Part shown: piece after piece, positions 6,546-9,590 of the stretch | Layout of the letters: every line of letters starts with the position of its first letter | How positions within the stretch are numbered: position 1 is the first letter of the stretch | NCBI GenBank assembly: GCA_024643945.1 | Contig: JAHELX010000202.1 | Coordinates: 1 to 9,590, forward strand | Length of the DNA stretch: 9,590 nucleotides | Source: Anaerolineales bacterium | GTDB taxonomy: Bacteria; Chloroflexota; Anaerolineae; 4572-78; NAK82 | Direction of reading: 5' to 3' | The notes under the pieces: generated by a model | Seen by the model: only the letters and a program-made list of their open reading frames with translations | What the model was told of the DNA's origin: nothing | The model's database searches: none | Made by a program: the position numbers and the translations under genes

Positions 6546-7022
6546 ATGGCAGACGAACAGGCGAAACGGTTAGCCATTATCGCCACGCACGGCACCCTGG
6601 ACGCGGCTTATCCCCCCTTGATCCTGGCCACAGCAGCCCTCGCCATGGACATGGAAGCCGCGATCTTCTTCACCTTCTATGGCCTGGAGATCGTCAAGAA
6701 GGGCAACGCCGACAAGCTTCAAGTCGCCCCCATCGCCAACCCGGCCATGCCGATGCCCGTCCCCAACATCATCGGCATGTTGCCCGGTATGACCGCTGTG
6801 GCCACCGGCATGATGAACAACTGGATGAAAAAAGCCAATGTGGCCAGGCTCAGCGAATTGCTGGAAGTAGCCCTCGAGTCCGGCGTCAGGCTCATCGCAT
6901 GCCAGATGACCATGGACGTCATGGGCGTCAAGAAGGAAGACCTGGTGGAAGGCATCGAAATCGGCGGGGCGGCCACCTTCCTCGAATTCGCCAGCGACAA
7001 CGCCATCGCCCTCGCCTTTTGA
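6546..7022 (+). CDS. dsrE2: DsrE2-type sulfur-trafficking protein (DsrE/DsrF/DrsH-like)
   Basis: A 158-residue protein of the DsrE/DsrF/DrsH superfamily. The N-terminal LAIIATHGTLDAAYPPLILA and AAIFFTFYGLEIVKKG segments are the family's first strands. A Met/Pro-rich hydrophobic insert at 62-91 (AMPMPVPNIIGMLPGM and onward) is characteristic of the DsrE2 branch and may associate with the membrane. LIACQMTMDVMG (117-127) holds the single cysteine, C119, the expected persulfide-carrying residue. DsrE2 genes commonly sit beside tusA and a rhodanese gene in sulfur oxidisers; no rhodanese is present here. Start at the ATG at 6546 with AGGAGG 5 nt upstream. A longer frame from 6501 is rejected because its start lies in the hairpin. 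Confidence 0.87.
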   Translation: MADEQAKRLAIIATHGTLDAAYPPLILATAALAMDMEAAIFFTFYGLEIVKKGNADKLQVAPIANPAMPMPVPNIIGMLPGMTAVATGMMNNWMKKANVARLSELLEVALESGVRLIACQMTMDVMGVKKEDLVEGIEIGGAATFLEFASDNAIALAF

Positions 7023-7055
7023 GCGCACCCTTTCCCCCCAAGGAGATGGAAGACT

Positions 7056-7424
7056 ATGGACGAAGATAAAGTTCTGATCATTATGACCAGCGGCCCCGAC
7101 ACCCCACGCCGCTGTGCCACTCCCTTCTTCTTCGCTCACCTGGCGGCCGCTATGGACTACGAGGCCACCATGTTTTTCACCATCGACGGCATCCTGCTCC
7201 TCAAGAAGGGCGTGGCCGAAGAGGTGTACCCCAAGGCTGGCGGCAAGCCGGTCAGCGATTTTCTCAACGACGCCCTGGAGGCCGGCGTCAAGTTCGTGGC
7301 ATGCACCGCCGCCACCGAATTGCACGACCTGCAGCCCTCGGACCTGATGGAGGGGGTGGAAATGGTGGGCGGTGCCTCCATGTGGCAGATGGCCGAGGAA
7401 AGCAAAATCGTTCTCACCTTCTGA
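7056..7424 (+). CDS. Second, shorter DsrE-family protein
   Basis: A 122-residue DsrE-family protein, paralogous to the preceding gene product: both share an aliphatic first strand, an FFT-x-x-G-x-x-x-x-KKG segment, an ESGV/EAGV helix, an ACxxxxx(D/E) cysteine motif and a GGA near the C-terminus. It lacks the hydrophobic insert and so is presumably soluble. C83, in FVACTAATELH, is the likely persulfide cysteine and C20 is extra. It resembles the DsrE3-type proteins that work with TusA and LbpA in sHdr gene clusters, but by eye I cannot separate DsrE3 from other DsrE branches. Start at the ATG at 7056 with AAGGAG at 7040-7045. It lies 33 bp after the DsrE2 gene and 12 bp before the lipoyl-protein gene. 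Confidence 0.85.
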   Translation: MDEDKVLIIMTSGPDTPRRCATPFFFAHLAAAMDYEATMFFTIDGILLLKKGVAEEVYPKAGGKPVSDFLNDALEAGVKFVACTAATELHDLQPSDLMEGVEMVGGASMWQMAEESKIVLTF

Positions 7425-7436
7425 AAGGAGCAAGCC

Positions 7437-7883
7437 ATGGCTACGCTTCGAGGTTGCAATCTCCCCGAAGACCTGTACTACTACCCTGACAAGCACATCT
7501 GGGTCAAGCCCATCGTCGAGGGCCTGGTGCGGGTCGGCATGAACACCGTCGCCGGCAAACTCGCCGGCGGCAAGCTGACCGCCGTCACCGTCAGCGCCCG
7601 GAAAATCGGCAAGGAGATCGCCCAGGGCAAGAGCGTCGCCACCCTGGAAAGCAGCAAATTCGTGGGGCCGGTGCCGGCTCCCGTCACCGGCGTATTGGTG
7701 CGCGGCAACGACCGATTGGCTGAGGATCCCAACCTGACCCTGACCGACCCCTACGGCGAGGGCTGGATCGCCGAGATGCAGCCCTCGGCCTGGGAGACCG
7801 AAAAAGACGGCCTGCTGACAGGTACTAAGGGCCTGGCTGCCTATCAAGCCCGACTCGAGGCCGATGACATTTCGTGTGAGTAG
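7437..7883 (+). CDS. GcvH-like lipoyl carrier protein, LbpA-like
   Basis: A 148-residue protein of the glycine-cleavage H-protein family. YYPDKHIWVK (15-24) and VRVGMNTVAGKLAGG (31-45) match the H-protein N-terminal sheet. LESSKFVGPVPAPVTG (70-85) is the lipoylation hairpin with K74 as attachment lysine, and DPYGEGWIAEM (104-114) is the conserved C-terminal strand. Ordinary GcvH carries aminomethyl groups in glycine cleavage, but no gcvT or gcvP is nearby. The flanking tusA and dsrE genes point instead to the LbpA type, a lipoate-binding protein carrying sulfur intermediates in the sHdr sulfur-oxidation pathway. The length, greater than the roughly 130 residues of standard GcvH, agrees. C7 and C147 are extra cysteines. 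The ribosome site AAAGGAG overlaps the previous stop codon. LbpA versus plain GcvH remains an inference from context. Confidence 0.8.
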   Translation: MATLRGCNLPEDLYYYPDKHIWVKPIVEGLVRVGMNTVAGKLAGGKLTAVTVSARKIGKEIAQGKSVATLESSKFVGPVPAPVTGVLVRGNDRLAEDPNLTLTDPYGEGWIAEMQPSAWETEKDGLLTGTKGLAAYQARLEADDISCE

Positions 7884-7911
7884 GTTTGCAATCCCCTGAA
7901 AGGAGAGTTCT

Positions 7912-9042
7912 ATGACGGAGGAGACCGTTTATGAACATCTTCGGCGCGAGGGTGTCTCCCGGCGCGACTTCCTGAAGCTGTGTGGGATGCTGGCGGGGGC
8001 GATAGGTTTGCGCTATGCCCCACCCTTAGAAGCCAGTGATCTACCCGCCCATCTGGCCCGCAGCGGTTACAACCCGGCCAAACTCGTGGCGCGCGCGTTG
8101 GAAAGCAAGCCGCGCGTGCCGGTGATCTGGTTGGAATTTCAGGACTGTGCCGGGTGCACTGAAGCGCTGACCCGCTCCCAGTCCCCGACCCTGGTCGACC
8201 TGGTACTCAACAAAATCTCGGTTGATTATCACGAGACCCTGTTCGCTGCCGCCGGCTTCCAGGCCGAGCAGGCCAAAGAAGAGACCATCAAGAAGTATGC
8301 CGGGCAGTACGTGCTGGTCGTCGAGGGCAGCATCCCCACTGGCGATGAAGGCGTATATTGCACCATTGGCGGGCGCAGCGCAGTAGACCTGCTCCAGGAA
8401 GCAGCCGAGGGGGCGGCAGCCGTCATCGCTACCGGCAACTGCGCTGCCTTCGGCGGCATTCCCAAGGCCAACCCCAACCCCACCAGCGCCACGGGTATCA
8501 GGGAAATCATCAGCGACAAACCCGTGGTAAACATCCCTGGCTGCCCGGCCATCCCCGAAGCGTTCACCGGCACCCTGGCCCAACTCCTGATCCTCGGCAC
8601 CCTGCCGGAATTGGACGACCTTAACCGCCCCAAGACCTTCTACGGCCAGACGATCCACGACCGCTGCCTGCGCCGCCCCTTCTACGAGGCCGGCAAGTTT
8701 GCTCTCTCCTTTGACGACGAGGGAGCCAGACAGGGCTGGTGCCTGTACAAGCTGGGCTGCAAAGGGCCAACTACCTACAACGCCTGCGCCAGCATGAAGT
8801 GGGACGCCGGGTTGTCCTTCCCCATCCAATCAGGCCATCCTTGCCTGGGGTGCTCGCAGCCCAACTTCTGGGATGGCGGTGGGTTCTACCAGGGGCAATC
8901 GGCGCCCATCGGCCGGCCGGCCATCACGGCGGCAGGCGTAGCCGCAGTCGCGGGCGCTGCCGTGGGCGTGGCTGCCGCTGCTGGCAATCAGGCCCAGAAG
9001 AAGCGTGCCGCGCACAGCCCAGAGGGAGATAGAGAGGAGTAG
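7912..9042 (+). CDS. [NiFe] hydrogenase small subunit, Tat-exported, group 1 type
   Basis: A 376-residue electron-transfer subunit of a periplasmic uptake-type hydrogenase (H2 to 2 H+ plus 2 electrons, at the partner large subunit). The Tat signal SRRDFLK is at 16-22, followed by a hydrophobic stretch. Proximal [4Fe-4S] ligands are C79, C82, C177 and C211. Distal cluster ligands are H249, C252, C277 and C283, and the medial [3Fe-4S] ligands C292, C311 and C314; the spacing closely matches classical group 1 enzymes. Positions that hold two extra cysteines in O2-tolerant enzymes are glycines here, so a standard O2-sensitive proximal cluster is expected. An Ala/Val-rich C-terminal helix (about 335-358) may anchor it in the membrane. 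The ATG has AAGGAG at 7900-7905 upstream. The next gene is a membrane cytochrome, as in Isp-type (group 1e) hydrogenases. The large subunit is not in the window. Confidence 0.93.
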   Translation: MTEETVYEHLRREGVSRRDFLKLCGMLAGAIGLRYAPPLEASDLPAHLARSGYNPAKLVARALESKPRVPVIWLEFQDCAGCTEALTRSQSPTLVDLVLNKISVDYHETLFAAAGFQAEQAKEETIKKYAGQYVLVVEGSIPTGDEGVYCTIGGRSAVDLLQEAAEGAAAVIATGNCAAFGGIPKANPNPTSATGIREIISDKPVVNIPGCPAIPEAFTGTLAQLLILGTLPELDDLNRPKTFYGQTIHDRCLRRPFYEAGKFALSFDDEGARQGWCLYKLGCKGPTTYNACASMKWDAGLSFPIQSGHPCLGCSQPNFWDGGGFYQGQSAPIGRPAITAAGVAAVAGAAVGVAAAAGNQAQKKRAAHSPEGDREE

Positions 9043-9045
9043 ACC

Positions 9046-9590
9046 ATGAACTGGAATAACGTCCTTGAATTCGCCCGAGGCCCATTCTTTTACGCCGCGC
9101 TGCTAATCTTCATTGCCGGCATGCTCTACCGGTTGCTACAGGTGCTGCTGTTGGGCTGGAAGCGGGACCGGGTACCATCCAGGGGCAGCAAAGTGGCCGG
9201 TCTGGTCAAATCTTTCCTGAAGGGGATTATCATCTGGCCTTTCATTCCCTGGGTAAAGCGCACGTTTGCTCGCAACCCGGTGATCTACCTGGCGGGTGGG
9301 CTGTTCCACCTGGGCCTGTTCGTGGTGATATTCCTGGGCACGGCGCATATGCTGGTGTGGAAGAGCCTGCTGGGCTTCGGTTGGCCCACCCTGTCCCTGC
9401 CTATCGTAGACTGGCTGGCGGCCGGGACCATCGTGGCCATGATTGCGTTGTTGATCAACCGGTTGGTGCATCCGGTGCTTAAACTGCTCACAGGGCCAGC
9501 CGAATGGCTCAATTGGTCGCTCGTCTTCCTGCCTATGGTGACCGGCTACATGATGACCCATCACATGTTCTTCCGTTACGAGGTCCTGTT
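9046..9590 (+). CDS. b-type cytochrome-like membrane protein (Isp1/DsrM/NarI-like), 3' truncated
   Basis: The frame runs from the ATG at 9046 off the right edge (181 codons visible). A GAGAGGAG ribosome site lies within the last codons of the hydrogenase gene, 3 bp away from its stop, so the two are coupled. At least four hydrophobic segments are visible, at about residues 12-37, 78-103, 120-143 and 156-170, with basic loops between. Candidate heme b ligands are H88, H101, H142 and the H172-H173 pair, consistent with a NarI/DsrM-type cytochrome b domain. In Isp-type hydrogenases, Isp1 takes electrons from the small subunit and passes them to a cytoplasmic HdrD-like Isp2; that fits this position. 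DsrM, HdrE or NarI are the alternatives, since they share the fold and I see only part of the protein. Confidence 0.8.
   Translation, partial: MNWNNVLEFARGPFFYAALLIFIAGMLYRLLQVLLLGWKRDRVPSRGSKVAGLVKSFLKGIIIWPFIPWVKRTFARNPVIYLAGGLFHLGLFVVIFLGTAHMLVWKSLLGFGWPTLSLPIVDWLAAGTIVAMIALLINRLVHPVLKLLTGPAEWLNWSLVFLPMVTGYMMTHHMFFRYEVL

Noticed and set aside
6570..7847. A 425-codon open frame on the - strand across the DsrE and lipoyl genes
   Set aside because: It is antisense to three well-recognised genes, is rich in Gly/His/Asp/Val as expected from mirrored GC-rich codons, and has no domain or ribosome site.
8041..8829. A 262-codon open frame on the - strand inside the hydrogenase gene
   Set aside because: Antisense to all the conserved cluster cysteines; Gly/Ala/Val-rich composition with no domain.
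9136..9564. A 142-codon - strand open frame at the right edge
   Set aside because: It is antisense to the membrane cytochrome frame, which is continuous from a coupled ATG and has clear transmembrane segments.
1..9590. CRISPR arrays, insertion sequences, tRNA or rRNA genes
   Set aside because: I saw no regularly spaced repeats, transposase motifs, terminal inverted repeats around a gene, or tRNA-like cloverleaf.

Overview
This window carries two unrelated stretches of bacterial DNA joined by a regulatory region. The organism is probably an anaerobic or facultatively anaerobic bacterium. It uses strong Shine-Dalgarno sites (AAGGAGG type), sigma70-like promoters with 17-nt spacers, compact operons and fairly GC-rich codons. 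The mix of genes (PocR-type one-component regulator, TusA/DsrE sulfur carriers, periplasmic NiFe hydrogenase) would fit Chloroflexota or a sulfur-metabolising lineage, but nothing in the sequence fixes the phylum.

Left part (1-4649): a DUF362 gene cut by the window edge, then a GMC-family FAD oxidoreductase on the + strand, meet convergently with a two-gene - strand operon of galE and a sugar-nucleotide-type nucleotidyltransferase. The GMC and nucleotidyltransferase genes overlap tail to tail by 20 bp. galE and the nucleotidyltransferase overlap head to tail by 7 bp and look translationally coupled. This is housekeeping or cell-surface sugar metabolism.

Middle (4650-6222): a 435-bp intergenic region ends in a near-consensus promoter with an upstream dyad. 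It drives a regulator with an excisionase-type helix-turn-helix and a cysteine-rich PocR-like sensor domain. A perfect 50-bp palindrome follows it. Next comes an AT-rich second promoter buried in nested inverted repeats, and a leader of about 145 nt that can fold extensively.

Right part (6223-9590, running off the edge): a tightly packed + strand operon. It encodes TusA (sulfurtransferase carrier), a DsrE2-type protein, a second shorter DsrE-family protein, a GcvH-like lipoyl carrier resembling LbpA of the sulfur-oxidising sHdr system, a Tat-exported [NiFe] hydrogenase small subunit with all cluster ligands, and the start of a multi-helix b-type cytochrome-like membrane protein. The order small subunit then membrane cytochrome matches Isp-type (hydS-isp1-isp2-hydL) hydrogenases. 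The reading I favour is a sulfur-relay module (TusA, DsrE proteins, lipoyl carrier) in the cytoplasm, transcriptionally fused to a periplasmic hydrogenase that would exchange electrons with it through the membrane cytochrome. The adjacent cysteine-rich regulator is the obvious candidate controller. The hydrogenase large subunit and any Hdr-like subunits must lie beyond the right edge.
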